From assembly GCF_021653975.1 (NCBI RefSeq), contig NZ_JAJKFK010000007.1, forward strand, positions 372,001-436,000: DNA of 64,000 nucleotides. Direction: 5' to 3'. Under the pieces are notes generated by a model. It worked only from the letters and a program-made list of their open reading frames with translations, had not been told where the DNA came from and did not search any database. Within the stretch, counting starts at the first letter, position 1, and each line of letters begins with the position of its first letter. Made by a program: the position numbers and the translations under genes. Origin of the DNA: Amycolatopsis sp. GM8 (GTDB lineage Bacteria > Actinomycetota > Actinomycetes > Mycobacteriales > Pseudonocardiaceae). Below are positions 51,117 to 59,250 of this stretch, piece by piece.

Positions 51117-53153
51117 TCAGGTCATGGTGAGGATCAGGGCGAGGACGGCGATGAGGGCCAGCAGCATGTAGGCGACGTAAGCGTCGAGGCGACCGCTTTG
51201 CAGGCGTTTCGCGTTGCGCACCAACGTCCGCAGGGGCCGGATGAGTGGCCGGTACAGGAATTGTTCGACGAGTTCGACGACATCGTTGGTGTAGCCGAGG
51301 TGCGCGGCCCCTGGATCACGGCGGGGGTCGTCGTCCCGGCCGCCGGTCTGGCGTTCCACCGTGCGGAGTTCGGCGCGGGTGAGCAGCACGTTGGCCAGGA
51401 CTTTGCGGGTGGGGTTGGTGAACGCGAAGGGCTTGTACTGGTTCTCTCCTTCCACGCCACCGCTGGCCGAGCGCCACGCGGGTACGCGGCGCACAGCGAA
51501 CATCCGGGCGCGGCCGAACGCGAGGCACAGCAGGAGAGCGGCACCGAACAGGACCGGCAACACGATCGCGAGCCAGCTCGGGGACAGCGCGGAGAACTCG
51601 CCGAACACCGGCTGCAGCACCCACGGCGCCTTCAACGCCCCCACGGTCACCGTCGACGACAGCACCGGGCCGAGTCCGGCGCTGATCACCCGGATTTCCA
51701 ACGGGGCCACCGCGGGCACGGCCACGCACGCGGCGGCGAGCGTGACCACCGCGACCTTGCCCGGCCACGAGGTATCACGGACACGAACAACCTCGTGGGG
51801 ACCGCGAGGACCCAGCACGGTCAGGCCGACAATCCGAACGAAGGCGACGGCGGCGAAGCCGGCGGTCAGCGCGACCAGAGCACCGGTGACCGCCATCGGC
51901 AGCGTGTAGCCGAGGTGCCCGACCCGAAACTGCTGCATGAGCGCTTCGAGCAGGAACCATTCGGACACGAACCCCGCGGTCATCGGCAGCCCCGCCAGTG
52001 TGAGCGCGCCGATCGCGAGCCCCGTGCCGCTCCACGGAAGCCGGTGCCCGACGCCACGCAGCTCGTCCAGTTCGCAGGTGCCGGTCGCGTCCTCAATACC
52101 TGAGGTGGCTGTGAACAGCAGGCTCTTGGCGATCGCGTGGGCGACCACCTGCAGGGTGGCGGCCAGCAGCCCGGCGGCGATCAGGGGCGGCTGGTTCAGC
52201 AGGGCGCCGACGAGCGCGACGCCGTAACCACTGACGATCAGGCCGGCGTTTTCGACACTGGAATAGGCGACGACCTCCGCGAGATTGGTCTGCACGGTGG
52301 CGTGCGCGATGCCCAGCAGGGCGGTCGCCCCGGCCAGCAGCAGGAGCGCGCCGACGAGCCACACCGGTGGCTGGTGCAGCAGCGCGAGGGTGCGCCACAG
52401 CCCGTAGAAGCCGACATTGACGGCGACCCCGGCCATGATCGCGCGCAGCGGTCCGGGCGCGGCCCGGTAGCCGCGGGGCATCCAGATGTGCACCGGGATC
52501 AGCCCGACCTTGACCGCGAACCCGAGCACCAGCAACGCGAACGCGATGTCGCGCCGCACGCCGGGGGCCACGCCGGTGAAGGCGGGCAGGGCGAAACTGT
52601 GCGCTTGTGCCGCCAGCAACAGGAGCCCGAGCAGCAGGGCGGCGCCGCTGATCTTGCTGAGCATCACGGTCACGACCGCGGGAGTGGCGGTGTCGCGACG
52701 GTGGGCGGTGAGCAGGTAGAACGCGAGCGTCAGTGACTCCCAGGCGAACAGGAACACGAACGCGTTGTCGGCGGTGACCACGACCGCGACCGAGGCCAGG
52801 GTGAGCGCATAGGCGGCGCCGAGCCCGCGAGCGCGAACCCGCTCGGGGCGCGACGCCCAACCCGCGCAGGCCAGCGACACGGGCGCGGCGACGGCGAAAC
52901 TGATCACGAGGAACAGGCCGGAGAGCCGGTCCACCGTCAATGCGGCCGACCCGAACCCGAGCACCGAATCCAGGCTCCACCGGGCGGGGATGTCCGCCAG
53001 CCCACCCGCGCCGACGATCACCAGCACCACCGACGCCACGGCGCCGCACACATAGGGCACCACACGCGCCCACCGGTGCCGCACCCCGAACACCAGGTCC
53101 CACGCCAATGCCAGGCCCAGCAAGGCGAGACCGGCCACGAACAACCAGTTCAT
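51117..53153 (-). CDS. HyfB/NuoL-M-like antiporter subunit of hyc-type complex
   Basis: 678 aa, about 16 predicted membrane segments. Proton_antipo_M features: FLFAWESLTLAFYLLTAHRRD, VGLIPVHIWMPRGYRAAPGPLRAIMAGVAVNVGFYGLWR, AYSSVENAGLIVSGYG and HAIAKSLLFTATSGIED, with the membrane Glu and Lys residues used for ion translocation (E in WES, K in AKSLLF). The C-terminal 150 residues carry a cytosolic loop (ENQYKPFAFTNPTRKV) and a final membrane helix, as in HyfB. Matches the Rv0083 position of the mycobacterial hyc locus (from memory). Last gene of the operon. Confidence 0.88.
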   Translation of the reverse strand: MNWLFVAGLALLGLALAWDLVFGVRHRWARVVPYVCGAVASVVLVIVGAGGLADIPARWSLDSVLGFGSAALTVDRLSGLFLVISFAVAAPVSLACAGWASRPERVRARGLGAAYALTLASVAVVVTADNAFVFLFAWESLTLAFYLLTAHRRDTATPAVVTVMLSKISGAALLLGLLLLAAQAHSFALPAFTGVAPGVRRDIAFALLVLGFAVKVGLIPVHIWMPRGYRAAPGPLRAIMAGVAVNVGFYGLWRTLALLHQPPVWLVGALLLLAGATALLGIAHATVQTNLAEVVAYSSVENAGLIVSGYGVALVGALLNQPPLIAAGLLAATLQVVAHAIAKSLLFTATSGIEDATGTCELDELRGVGHRLPWSGTGLAIGALTLAGLPMTAGFVSEWFLLEALMQQFRVGHLGYTLPMAVTGALVALTAGFAAVAFVRIVGLTVLGPRGPHEVVRVRDTSWPGKVAVVTLAAACVAVPAVAPLEIRVISAGLGPVLSSTVTVGALKAPWVLQPVFGEFSALSPSWLAIVLPVLFGAALLLCLAFGRARMFAVRRVPAWRSASGGVEGENQYKPFAFTNPTRKVLANVLLTRAELRTVERQTGGRDDDPRRDPGAAHLGYTNDVVELVEQFLYRPLIRPLRTLVRNAKRLQSGRLDAYVAYMLLALIAVLALILTMT

Positions 53154-53917
53154 CGAAGCCTCCCAGTGGCGAGCAGGATCGCGTGCAGCAACGCGAACGG
53201 GCTCGGCGGCGAGCCCGGCACCCACACGTCGACCGGCACGAGTGAGCCGATGCCATTGCTGGTGGCGTAGGACGGCGCGACCAGCCCGCCGCTCACGGCG
53301 TCGGTGCCGGCGGCGATCACCACCAGCGGGCGCGGTGTGCCCTCCAGGGTGCGGGCCAATGGCGCGGCCATGCCGTGCGTGCCGGCGCCGGTGACGAGCA
53401 GGATGTCGGCGTGACGGGGGCTGGCAGTGAAGAAGATCCCGAGCCGGTGCACGTCGTAGACGGGGTTGAGCAGCGCCAGAATCTCCCATTCCTCGCTGCC
53501 GTCCGACCCTGCGTCAACGTGTCTGATGTGGACAGACCGGCGCAAAGCCTTGGTGCGCTGCCCCAACTCGGCGCGTAGACGTGCCAGCTCCTCGTCGGTT
53601 CCCGGGACTTCGGGCACGATGAGACCGGCGCGGTCCACTCGGGATTGTCGGCTGCCGTGTTGCCAGGCAAAGGTGTCCGGCCGCGCGAGGACACAGGCGC
53701 CGCAGCCGACACAGCCGCCCTGGTCGAGCCGCACCATGCTGTCTGCGTCGCCGGTGATCGCGCCGGTCGGGCACAACCCGTCGAGGCCAGGTTCCCACTC
53801 GGCGCCGGGCAACGGGCGGGCCAGTGACTCGACACCGTCGTCGGCGTAGGGATCCGGGCGGCGCGGATACCGGGTTGTGAGTACTCCGTCGCGCAGTCCC
53901 CGGAAGATCCACGGCAC
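53150..53917 (-). CDS. Ferredoxin + HyfI/NuoB-like subunit lacking the proximal-cluster cysteines
   Basis: 255 aa from a GTG at 53917, two bases after the hycE stop. Residues 1-110 hold a single [4Fe-4S] ferredoxin motif: C49-P, then C69-x2-C72-x2-C75. Residues 125-255 are the NuoB/HyfI fold (WEILALLNPVYDVHRLGIFF, SPRHADILLVTG, VPVDVWVPGSPPSP). In place of the four N2-type ligands it has D139 and E142 (normally C-x2-C), D206 (normally G-D-C-A) and S236 (normally P-G-C-P-P). So it should not bind the proximal cluster. Equivalent in position to Rv0082. Confidence 0.85.
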   Translation of the reverse strand: MPWIFRGLRDGVLTTRYPRRPDPYADDGVESLARPLPGAEWEPGLDGLCPTGAITGDADSMVRLDQGGCVGCGACVLARPDTFAWQHGSRQSRVDRAGLIVPEVPGTDEELARLRAELGQRTKALRRSVHIRHVDAGSDGSEEWEILALLNPVYDVHRLGIFFTASPRHADILLVTGAGTHGMAAPLARTLEGTPRPLVVIAAGTDAVSGGLVAPSYATSNGIGSLVPVDVWVPGSPPSPFALLHAILLATGRLR

Positions 53918-53919
53918 GA

Positions 53920-55299
53920 CTACATCACCACCCCGGCGATCGAGACTCCGAAACTGGCTTCGATGAAGGGAAAGTCGGTGAGGATGTCGCCGGCGAAGGT
54001 GTGGGAGAACACCGCGAGGTTGTGAAACGACGCCGACCGCGGCGCGCAGCGCGACAGGTGCCCCTCGGCGTCGGCGCGAATCAGGTACAGCACCTCGCCT
54101 TGTGGTGCCTCGACGGCGGCCACCGCGATTCCAGCGACCGGCTCGACGGGCGCCCGCAGCGTGTCCTCGGTGTCCGGCAGCAGCTCGATCACTTGGCGGA
54201 GCAGGTCGAAGGACTGGTCGAGCTCGTCCCACCGGACCTGCAATCGGGCCATCGCGTCACCGGCGTCCCGCTGCGGCCCCGAGTCGTGTTTGAGCAACGG
54301 ATACGCGTCGTAGGGGTGGCGCCAGCGGGTATCGAGGTCCAAACCACACGCACGCCCGACCGGACCGAGCAACCCGTACAGCGCCGCCTCGTCCGGATCG
54401 AGCGGCCCGGTAGCTCGAAGCCGGTCGAGGAACGATGCGGTGCCCATCAGCGCACCAGCGTCGGCCTGGATGTCGTGGCGTAGCTCATCAAGTCGTGGCT
54501 GGAGAACACCGGGGGCGAGGCGGGGCTGACTGCGGATCCCACCGGGGACGACGACCCCGCGGCCGAAACGGTTGCCGCACAGGGCCGAAACGAGCCGCAA
54601 GACGCGTTCCTTGTGGTAGCCGAAGCGTGCGACCGCGACGGCGAGCCCGGCGGCGTCGGCGAGTTTGACCGCGACATCGAGGTGATTGGCGATGCGTTCG
54701 AGTTCCGCGTGCAGCACCCGCGCCAGCTGCGCCCGCGGCGGCGGCTCGGCACCGGTGAGGCGCTCGACAGCGTGGCTGAACGCGAGCGCATGGGCAACCG
54801 AGGCAATGCCTTCCACCCGCTCGGCCAACATCACTCCACTGTGGACTGTCATAGCCCCGAACCGGACCTCGAGGCCGCGATGCTTGGCGAAGGGCCGGAC
54901 ATTGACGTGTGGGATGTCCTCGCCCGGGGTTTCCACCACGTACTCGACGGATTCGAAGACACCCGAGCGGACCGGGCCATGCGGGATGGTGAACAACCCG
55001 GTCCCCATCACCCGGCGCGGAAGCGGCGTGCCGTTGTCGATGTGGGGCAGCACCAACGGATCCAGGCGGGGATGCCCGTCAGGGATGACGCCGTACAGGT
55101 CGTGCAGGGCGCGTTCGTACCAGAACGCGGACGGGATGTCCGGGGTCAGAGAAGGGTAGTGCGTGGTGCCGGGCGCCAACGGCATAGCCACCACTTCCAG
55201 CCCCAATGGTGTGCCCCAGATGGTGTGCAGGGTGATGCCGCTGGTCGTGTCGCCGTCGCCGATCAACGCGGCGAAGCGACGCCCGGTGAGGTCGGTCAT
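53920..55299 (-). CDS. hycE: HycE/HyfG-like large subunit lacking NiFe ligands
   Basis: 459 aa from the ATG at 55299. Residues 1-95 are NuoC-like (ERALHDLYGVIPDGHPRLDPLVL); the rest is the NiFe-hydrogenase large-subunit/NuoD fold (HRGLEVRF, HAELERIANHLDVA). The L1 motif R-x-C-G-x-C-x3-H reads R161-V-E163-G-I-A166-S-V-A-H170, and the C-terminal L2 D-P-C-x2-C reads SFGVSIAG. All four nickel Cys ligands are therefore absent, so no hydrogenase activity is expected. Overlaps hycQ by 4 bp. Confidence 0.88.
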   Translation of the reverse strand: MTDLTGRRFAALIGDGDTTSGITLHTIWGTPLGLEVVAMPLAPGTTHYPSLTPDIPSAFWYERALHDLYGVIPDGHPRLDPLVLPHIDNGTPLPRRVMGTGLFTIPHGPVRSGVFESVEYVVETPGEDIPHVNVRPFAKHRGLEVRFGAMTVHSGVMLAERVEGIASVAHALAFSHAVERLTGAEPPPRAQLARVLHAELERIANHLDVAVKLADAAGLAVAVARFGYHKERVLRLVSALCGNRFGRGVVVPGGIRSQPRLAPGVLQPRLDELRHDIQADAGALMGTASFLDRLRATGPLDPDEAALYGLLGPVGRACGLDLDTRWRHPYDAYPLLKHDSGPQRDAGDAMARLQVRWDELDQSFDLLRQVIELLPDTEDTLRAPVEPVAGIAVAAVEAPQGEVLYLIRADAEGHLSRCAPRSASFHNLAVFSHTFAGDILTDFPFIEASFGVSIAGVVM

Positions 55300-56756
55300 G
55301 TCCCACCTCCTGCCAGGTCGCTCACACCGCGGGCGAACAGGTCGGCCAGGTCCGCGGGTGGATGGATGCCGAGCAGCACGAGCACGGCGAGTCCGGCGAG
55401 CATGGGGGCGACCATCCAAGCGCTGGGTTCGCCCCGGGCCACCACGCGGGGGCCAGGAGTGAACAGCATCCGTGTGGTGGCCACCGACAACCCGAGGAAC
55501 GCCACCGTCACCAGCACAACCAGCACCACGGTGACGGCGTTGTGGGCGGCGGCCAGGCCCCCGGCGACGATCTGGAACTCACTGCGGAACAGCCCGAACG
55601 GGGGCATCGCCGCGAGCGCGAGGATGGCCAACAGGAACAGCGGCGCGGTCCACGGAAGAGTGTCCAAACCGGACCGGATCGTGGCGACGTCCTTGGTGCG
55701 GTACTTGCGGACCAGCACCCCGGCGCCGAAGAACGCGTTGCCCTTCGCGGCCGCGTGCACGATGACATGCAGCAGCACCCCAGCGGTCGCCAGCGGTGCG
55801 CCCAGCCCGATCCCGATCGCCAGGATTCCCATGTGTTCCACGCTCGAATAGGCCAAGAGCCGCTTGAGATCCCGCTGCTCCAGCAGATACAAAGCCGCGA
55901 GCAGGAGGGAAAGCACGCCGAAGACCAGCAGCACGGTGCGGGGGAAGGACGCACCGAGCGTGCCGGAGGCGATCTGGTAGTAGCGCAGCACCGCGTAGAA
56001 ACTCACCGCCAGCAGCGACCCGGACAGCATCGCCGACACCGGCGTCGGGGCCTCGGAATGCGCGTCCGGGAGCCAGGTGTGCACGGGAAACAGCCCGACT
56101 TTGGTGCCGAAACCCAGTACCGCCAACACGAACGCCAACTGGACTGCGGTGTGCGGCAACCGGGTCCCGGCCGCGAGCAGCGGCGCGAACGCGAGATCGT
56201 AGGACTGACCGGCCACTGTGGACCCGGCGTAGTACATGACGATCGTGGCCAGTAGCCCGATCCCGAGCCCGGCGGAGGCGAGCAGTACGTACTTCCACGC
56301 GGCCTCGGCGGCGTTGTCTGTGTTGTCGAGGGCGACCAGCAGCGCGGAGACGACAGTGGTGATCTCGACGGCGATCCACAGCAGCGCCAGCCCGTTGACC
56401 AGGGGTGCGGCCAGCATGGACCAGGCGAACAGGTTCACGCCGAGGTAGAAGCGGCGCGCGTAGCGGGCGAAATCCTCCCGATGCTCCTCAGCGCGCAGGT
56501 AGCCGATCGAATACACGGCGGCCGCGGCGTAGAGGAACGCGGTGCCGAGCAGGAAGACCACCGAGATCGCGTCCGCACGCAAGAACCCGGTGTGCGGCGA
56601 GTCGTGGGCGGCGGCCGGGACCAGCGCGATTGCCAGGCCCAGGCACGCCAGCCCCATCACGAGGGTGAGCGCCTGGCTCGCACGGGTGCGGCCGAGCAGC
56701 GAGACCACCGCGGCCGCCAGGGGCAGCGTGGTGAGCAGGATCAGCACGACGGGCAT
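55296..56756 (-). CDS. hycQ: HycQ/HyfF-like NuoN-type antiporter subunit
   Basis: 486 aa, about 14 predicted membrane segments. FLYAAAAVYSIGYLR, LLWIAVEITTVVSALLVALDNT (membrane Glu), VLGFGTKVGLFPVHTWLPDAHSEAPTPVSAMLSG (conserved Lys), AYSSVEHMGILAIGIGLG and IVHAAAKGNAFFGAGVLVRKY (second Lys): the key ionisable residues for proton or cation translocation are intact. Overlaps hycE by 4 bp and is 3 bp from hycP. Confidence 0.9.
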   Translation of the reverse strand: MPVVLILLTTLPLAAAVVSLLGRTRASQALTLVMGLACLGLAIALVPAAAHDSPHTGFLRADAISVVFLLGTAFLYAAAAVYSIGYLRAEEHREDFARYARRFYLGVNLFAWSMLAAPLVNGLALLWIAVEITTVVSALLVALDNTDNAAEAAWKYVLLASAGLGIGLLATIVMYYAGSTVAGQSYDLAFAPLLAAGTRLPHTAVQLAFVLAVLGFGTKVGLFPVHTWLPDAHSEAPTPVSAMLSGSLLAVSFYAVLRYYQIASGTLGASFPRTVLLVFGVLSLLLAALYLLEQRDLKRLLAYSSVEHMGILAIGIGLGAPLATAGVLLHVIVHAAAKGNAFFGAGVLVRKYRTKDVATIRSGLDTLPWTAPLFLLAILALAAMPPFGLFRSEFQIVAGGLAAAHNAVTVVLVVLVTVAFLGLSVATTRMLFTPGPRVVARGEPSAWMVAPMLAGLAVLVLLGIHPPADLADLFARGVSDLAGGGT

Positions 56757-56759
56757 GAC

Positions 56760-57434
56760 TTACCCCCGCAGCCTGGTGAGGTGGGTGGTGGACAGCGATT
56801 CCGAGCGCGCGTGGTGCACCTGCATCAGCACCCCGAACACCACGACCGCGACCAGCAGGTCGAACAGGAACGCGACTTCGAGGATCAACGGCATCCCCGC
56901 GGCCACCACGAGCGAGACGAGCGACACCCCGTTTTCCAGCGAGAAGAATCCAATGGCCTGCGAGACGACATCGCGGCGGACGACCATCAGCACGAACGCC
57001 ACCAGGATCACCGCCACTCCGAGGCCGAGGGCGGTGGTAGGCAGCGCCGGGCTGGAGATGTGGAACCGGCTGGTGGCGAAGAACCCGAACGCGGCGACCG
57101 CCACCGCGACCAGCACCTCACTCGCGACGCCGAGCGCGCCACTGCCGGCGATCTCGGTGGTGGTCCGGCGCAGCATCCGAGACACCAGCCATGGCACCAC
57201 GATCACCTTGAGCGCCAAGGACAATCCCGCGAGGACATACAGTTCCGGCAGGTGCCGGGTCGCCGCGACAACCACCGCGAGAATCGACACCAGCAACGAT
57301 TGTGCGGCGTAGAGCCGGACCTGGGCCCGCAAGAGTGCGGCGCGCAGCATCGCGAACTCCGTCAACAGGAGGAGAACCGCGAGCCCGTTGGCGATCCCGG
57401 CATAGATCCCAGGCGGACTGACCGCGGGATTCAT
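56760..57434 (-). CDS. hycP: HycP/HyfE-like membrane subunit
   Basis: 224 aa from the ATG at 57434, overlapping the hycD stop by one base. About seven predicted membrane segments; the C-terminal half (GFFSLENGVSLVSLVVAAGMPLILEVAFLFDLLVAVVVFGVLM) resembles NuoK and HyfE, with two membrane glutamates (in SLENG and LEVAF) in the K-subunit positions used for proton transfer. Confidence 0.88.
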   Translation of the reverse strand: MNPAVSPPGIYAGIANGLAVLLLLTEFAMLRAALLRAQVRLYAAQSLLVSILAVVVAATRHLPELYVLAGLSLALKVIVVPWLVSRMLRRTTTEIAGSGALGVASEVLVAVAVAAFGFFATSRFHISSPALPTTALGLGVAVILVAFVLMVVRRDVVSQAIGFFSLENGVSLVSLVVAAGMPLILEVAFLFDLLVAVVVFGVLMQVHHARSESLSTTHLTRLRG

Positions 57435-58390
57435 CAGCCACCTCCGAAGTAGAGGGTGAACACGGCCAGCACGGCGAGCAGGAACGCGGCCGCCACGAAC
57501 TCGGTGATCTTGAACAGGCGGAGTTTCGCGAACGAGTTGTCGATCAGCGCGATCACCACGCCCAGCAGCACGGCTTTGCCGAGCAGAGCCCCGATCGCGA
57601 TCCCCACCGCACCGATCGTGGCGGTGGCGGCGAGACCCCAGGGGGCGATGAACACGTTGAGCAGGATGGTGAACAGGATCAGCTGCTTCATCGCCGATCC
57701 CCACCGCAGCATCGCGAAATACGGCCCGGAATGCTCGAACGGTCGGGCTTCCTCGATCATCCCGAACTCGTTCGTGCCGGTGTGGGTCTCCACCGGGATC
57801 CGGCCCGTCTCGTACAAGATCACCAGGAACAGCGCCGCCGCGGCCAGCAAGTGTGCCGGGCGCACGATCTGCTCCGCGCTGGAGCGCACCGTTGCCGCCA
57901 GGGCATAGGGCAGGTCGGTGCCGGTGATCAGCGCGACGGTGAACACCACGAACAGCACCACCGGCTCGGTGATCGCCCCGAACGTCTTCGCCCGGCTCGC
58001 CCCCAGCTGCGCATACGGCGACCCGGTCTCCGTCGCCGCGACCGCCACCACGAAGCTGGCCAGCCCCAGCACGAAACCGCCACCGAGGATGTCGCCCAGA
58101 TAGCCCAGCGGCAGCGGGTAGGTCGTGAGCACCGGGATCAGCAGCGGCACCGTCAAGTAGCACGCCATCGCGCCCAGCGGCGCGGCGAGGAACACCCAGG
58201 TCGCGCCGTGCGGGGCGAGGGCCTCCTTGTGGAACAGCTTGCCCAGGTCGTAATACGGCTGCAGCACACGCGGACCGCGCCGCCCCTGCACCCGCGCCTC
58301 AACGCGCGCGATCACGCCCGAAACGCCCGGTGCGGCAATCAGCACCGTGAGCACCTGCAGCAGTTGCACCACGGGAATTGGAACGGTCAT
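57434..58390 (-). CDS. hycD: HycD/HyfC/NuoH-like membrane subunit
   Basis: 318 aa, eight predicted membrane segments. RVEARVQGRRGPRVLQPYYDLGKLFHKEAL and ILYETGRIPVETHTGTNEFGMIEEARPFEHSGPYFAMLRW are diagnostic of the NuoH/HycD family, including the E-channel glutamates. First full-length gene of the locus; its ATG is 4 bp after a 22-codon leader ORF. It links the membrane arm to the HycE-like hydrophilic module, so the complex should assemble even if it is redox inactive. Confidence 0.92.
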   Translation of the reverse strand: MTVPIPVVQLLQVLTVLIAAPGVSGVIARVEARVQGRRGPRVLQPYYDLGKLFHKEALAPHGATWVFLAAPLGAMACYLTVPLLIPVLTTYPLPLGYLGDILGGGFVLGLASFVVAVAATETGSPYAQLGASRAKTFGAITEPVVLFVVFTVALITGTDLPYALAATVRSSAEQIVRPAHLLAAAALFLVILYETGRIPVETHTGTNEFGMIEEARPFEHSGPYFAMLRWGSAMKQLILFTILLNVFIAPWGLAATATIGAVGIAIGALLGKAVLLGVVIALIDNSFAKLRLFKITEFVAAAFLLAVLAVFTLYFGGG

Positions 58391-58394
58391 CGCG

Positions 58395-58463
58395 TCACCC
58401 CCGCCCGAATCCGGCGGGCGGGTGATGGTGACGGTGATCGTCGGGCGATGGCTCCTGGTCCAT
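58395..58463 (-). CDS. 22-codon His-rich leader ORF ahead of hycD
   Basis: ATG at 58463, TGA ending at 58395, four bases before the hycD ATG. The peptide starts MDQEPSPDDHRHHHPP and ends in a Gly-rich tail. Its Shine-Dalgarno AGGAGG (58468-58473) is strong and lies within the strand that can pair with the riboswitch P1 3' arm, whereas hycD itself has only a GGGGG-type site inside the leader ORF. Translational coupling from leader to hycD is likely. It could be a metal-binding peptide, or simply the ribosome loading site for the operon. Confidence 0.55.
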   Translation of the reverse strand: MDQEPSPDDHRHHHPPAGFGRG

Positions 58464-58467
58464 CAGG

Positions 58468-58519
58468 CCTCCTCTACCGGTCAACCAGCGTGCGGACACG
58501 AAGGTGTTCGGTAGAGGCC
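58468..58519 (-). promoter_or_regulatory. Fluoride-riboswitch expression platform
   Basis: The P1 3' strand GGCCTCTACCG (58519-58509) is complementary to CGGTAGAGG (58479-58471), which continues into the leader-ORF Shine-Dalgarno. Between them is a small hairpin (ACACC-TTC-GTGT). The two folds are mutually exclusive: with fluoride P1 forms and the Shine-Dalgarno is free; without it the strand masks the Shine-Dalgarno. This predicts translational activation by fluoride. Confidence 0.7.
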
Positions 58520-58564
58520 ATTAGCGGAAGACGCTCCGCGGTTGAGGCGAGCCCCATCGCCTGC
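58510..58564 (-). ncRNA. Fluoride riboswitch upstream of the hyc locus (element C)
   Basis: Read on the minus strand: GGCGATGGGGCTCGCC (58561-58546), TCAACC, P2 GCGGA-GCGTCT-TCCGC, then TAATGGCCTCTACC. All hallmarks of the crcB motif are present: 5' GGCGAUGG, pseudoknot GGCG/CGCC, AACC before P2, U-A-A-U-G-G after P2, and a P1 formed by GGGGCU with GGCCUC. The closest canonical match among the five elements in this window. Confidence 0.9.
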
Positions 58565-58614
58565 GATCACTCAGTGTGCGGCACGTGGGGCTCGCCGCGC
58601 AAGTAGCGTTCCGG

Positions 58615-58717
58615 TTGACCGGTGTCGCCCGGACGCGGTGTACTGGTGGCCGGGCGATGGAGCCCGCCACGGCTGATGGCTCCTGCCCCACAACATCTTT
58701 CGGGGTGGGAGGCGCCG
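58615..58717 (+). promoter_or_regulatory. Promoter and Shine-Dalgarno switch of the second DUF190 gene
   Basis: TTGACC (58615-58620), 18-bp spacer, TGTACT (58639-58644): a good sigma-A promoter that starts RNA near 58651, the first base of element D. Downstream, CTCCTGCCCC (58680-58689 region) can form a 10-bp stem with GGGGTGGGAG (58702-58711), which contains the Shine-Dalgarno GGGAGG. The region GGAGGCGCCGGTG around the start is the same as at crcB (48.92 kb). Confidence 0.65.
58650..58690 (+). ncRNA. Fluoride-riboswitch-like element lacking P2 (element D)
   Basis: GGGCGATGGAGCCCGCC (58652-58668) is nearly the canonical 5' half, and GGCTGATGGCTCC (58671-58683) the canonical 3' half. P1 GGAGCC/GGCTCC is perfect, and the GGCG/CGCC pseudoknot can form. 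Only ACGG separates the halves, so the P2 hairpin and the AACC joint are missing. It is either a minimal variant or a deletion derivative. Promoter and expression platform are intact. Confidence 0.65.
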
Positions 58718-59077
58718 GTGAAGCTGTCCGAACGCGAGCTGCGACTGTCGATCTTCATTGACGAGGGCGATGTCTGGCATCACAAGCCGCTCTATACCGA
58801 GATCGTGCACCGCGCCCACAAGGCCGGACTGGCGGGCGCCACGGTGCTCCGTGGCATCGAGGGTTATGGCGCGACCTCCCGCATCCACACCACCCACCTG
58901 TTCCGGGTCAGCGAGAACCTGCCGCTGCTGATCGTCATCGTGGATACCGAAGCCAAGATCCGCGCCTTCCTGCCACAACTGGAGGATCTGACCATCGAGG
59001 GCCTGGTCGCACTCGATGATGTCGAGATCGTCCGCTACACCGCCGGCGCCCCCAAGAAACACCGCATCTGGGGCTGA
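58718..59077 (+). CDS. DUF190 (PII-like) protein, second copy
   Basis: 119 aa from a GTG at 58718 with GGGAGG upstream. [49 protein letters not shown] is clearly paralogous to the 49421 product; both retain WHHKP and the GATVLxGxEGYG loop. It stands alone under a fluoride-riboswitch-like leader, divergent from the hyc locus. A role in the hyc complex or in Fluc signalling is plausible; the biochemical function is unknown. Confidence 0.88.
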   Translation: MKLSERELRLSIFIDEGDVWHHKPLYTEIVHRAHKAGLAGATVLRGIEGYGATSRIHTTHLFRVSENLPLLIVIVDTEAKIRAFLPQLEDLTIEGLVALDDVEIVRYTAGAPKKHRIWG

Positions 59078-59250
59078 CGGCGACCTCGGCCTCGGTCAAT
59101 GCGAACAGAACCTCGGCGGGGTCGGTTCCTCCTCGGTCTCCCCCCAATGCGTCGTGCCGCGACCTGCTTGGCGGTGCGGACACGGCCCGCTGTAGTCGTC
59201 AGGGCCCCATCGCCACGTTGACAGGCAGGGATAATATCTACTGCGCTCCA

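Noticed and set aside
50701..51171. A complete SnoaL-like protein
   Set aside because: The N-terminus is replaced by the antisense of the TetR gene and the true C-terminus is in another frame, so I call it a pseudogene.
53920..58390. Annotation of the hyc locus as a formate hydrogenlyase or hydrogenase-4
   Set aside because: The nickel and proximal-cluster cysteines are missing and no formate dehydrogenase or maturation gene is present.
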